NCBI RefSeq assembly: GCF_022568775.1
Contig: NZ_JAKZHW010000002.1
Coordinates: forward strand, 633,501-697,500
Length of the DNA: 64,000 nucleotides
Source of the DNA: Sphingomonas telluris
GTDB taxonomy: Bacteria; Pseudomonadota; Alphaproteobacteria; Sphingomonadales; Sphingomonadaceae
Reading direction: 5' to 3'
Below the pieces are notes generated by a model. That model made no database searches and was not told where the DNA came from. It saw only the letters and a program-made list of their open reading frames with translations. Of the stretch, positions 63,824-64,000 are shown one piece after another. The position numbers and the translations under genes were made by a program. Position 1 is the first letter of the stretch. The number at the start of each line of letters is the position of its first letter.

Positions 63824-64000
63824 CTAGTAAGCGGTCTGTATCCTCGTGATCTCCGCGAGGGTCTTGTCGCCGCAGCGGACGACGACGCTGCCGACCGGCT
63901 GCTGCAGCGGCCATTCCCAGCGCACTTCATGGGGCGACAGGACCTGCGCGTTCATGCTGCTGCCTTCCGGCGGGGCGACGTAGAGGGTGACGAAGGCCTG
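63824..64000 (-). CDS. C-terminal part of an unidentified protein (partial)
   Basis: An open reverse-strand frame enters from the window edge and ends at TAG (complement of 63824-63826) after 58 codons, with peptide features such as FVTLYVAPPEGSSMNAQ, WEWPLQQPVGS and a terminal CGDKTLAEITRIQTAY. Third positions are GC-rich, so it is very probably coding. The stretch looks like a beta-rich C-terminal domain. No family can be named from this end. Confidence 0.65.
   Translation of the reverse strand, partial: QAFVTLYVAPPEGSSMNAQVLSPHEVRWEWPLQQPVGSVVVRCGDKTLAEITRIQTAY

Overview
This is a gene-dense, GC-rich stretch of an alphaproteobacterial chromosome, most likely a Sphingomonadaceae (Sphingomonas-like) strain. 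The reasons are a large sugar-type TonB-dependent receptor beside a tryptophan-halogenase homologue, a class I PHA synthase with a GYCVAGT nucleophile box, tandem DUF3617 lipoproteins, an autotransporter GDSL esterase, an alphaproteobacterial CGTCATTGCGAG inverted repeat, and two exact GGAAC-N16/17-CGTT (EcfG-type) promoter matches. I see no rRNA, tRNA, CRISPR array, insertion sequence or phage gene. The taxonomic call is inference.

Layout. 1-8.6 kb: nrdA with a putative pair of NrdR boxes, an acyltransferase, a stand-alone LigD-type polymerase domain, a nuclease, a lipid kinase, VOC and DUF3617 proteins, an HNH protein and an Asp/Glu racemase. 8.6-17.8 kb: uvrB, two paralogous exported L,D-transpeptidases, a GDSL autotransporter, two small proteins that look stress-related, and an RNase Z-like hydrolase. 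17.8-30.3 kb: a carbohydrate-use island with three GH43 enzymes, a flavin-dependent halogenase homologue, a TonB receptor ending in a proline-rich tail, and a complete sugar ABC importer (ATPase, two permeases, lipoprotein binding protein). 30.4-36.1 kb: membrane and lipoprotein genes, an M20 peptidase, and a glutathione-dependent formaldehyde operon in which a cupin and a VOC protein lie between the dehydrogenase and S-formylglutathione hydrolase. 36.1-40.8 kb: a tightly overlapping five-gene operon (SDR, crotonase, acyl-CoA dehydrogenase, RidA, AMP-dependent ligase) resembling 2-aminobenzoyl-CoA operons but with no ring hydroxylase nearby. 40.8-41.9 kb: a Panacea/SocA-domain gene and a gene-poor pocket. 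41.9-49.8 kb: propionyl-CoA to succinyl-CoA genes (mutase, pccA, mce, pccB) on converging strands with OsmC, esterase and membrane genes. 50-55.5 kb: a sugar-coat operon (glycosyltransferase, UDP-galactopyranose mutase, a fused GH1-like/RmlD-like protein, a PhyH dioxygenase) behind the two EcfG-type promoter matches. 55.5-64 kb: glpX, DUF2721, a Tat-exported GH29 fucosidase, an M15-like peptidase, alaC, a TRIC-family channel, the repeat, phaC, a YdeI/OmdA gene with a damaged start codon, and two small or partial genes.

How it fits together. Sugar polymers would be bound and imported by the TonB receptor, cut by GH43 enzymes (two exported, one apparently cytoplasmic) and taken in by the ABC importer. 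Acyl-CoA and propionyl-CoA pathways, with phaC, route carbon to the TCA cycle or to polyhydroxyalkanoate. I recognise no DNA-binding transcription factor or two-component protein anywhere in the 64 kb. The regulatory signals visible are sites for regulators encoded elsewhere (NrdR, EcfG). The most interesting unit is the putatively stress-driven operon at 50.1-55.5 kb.
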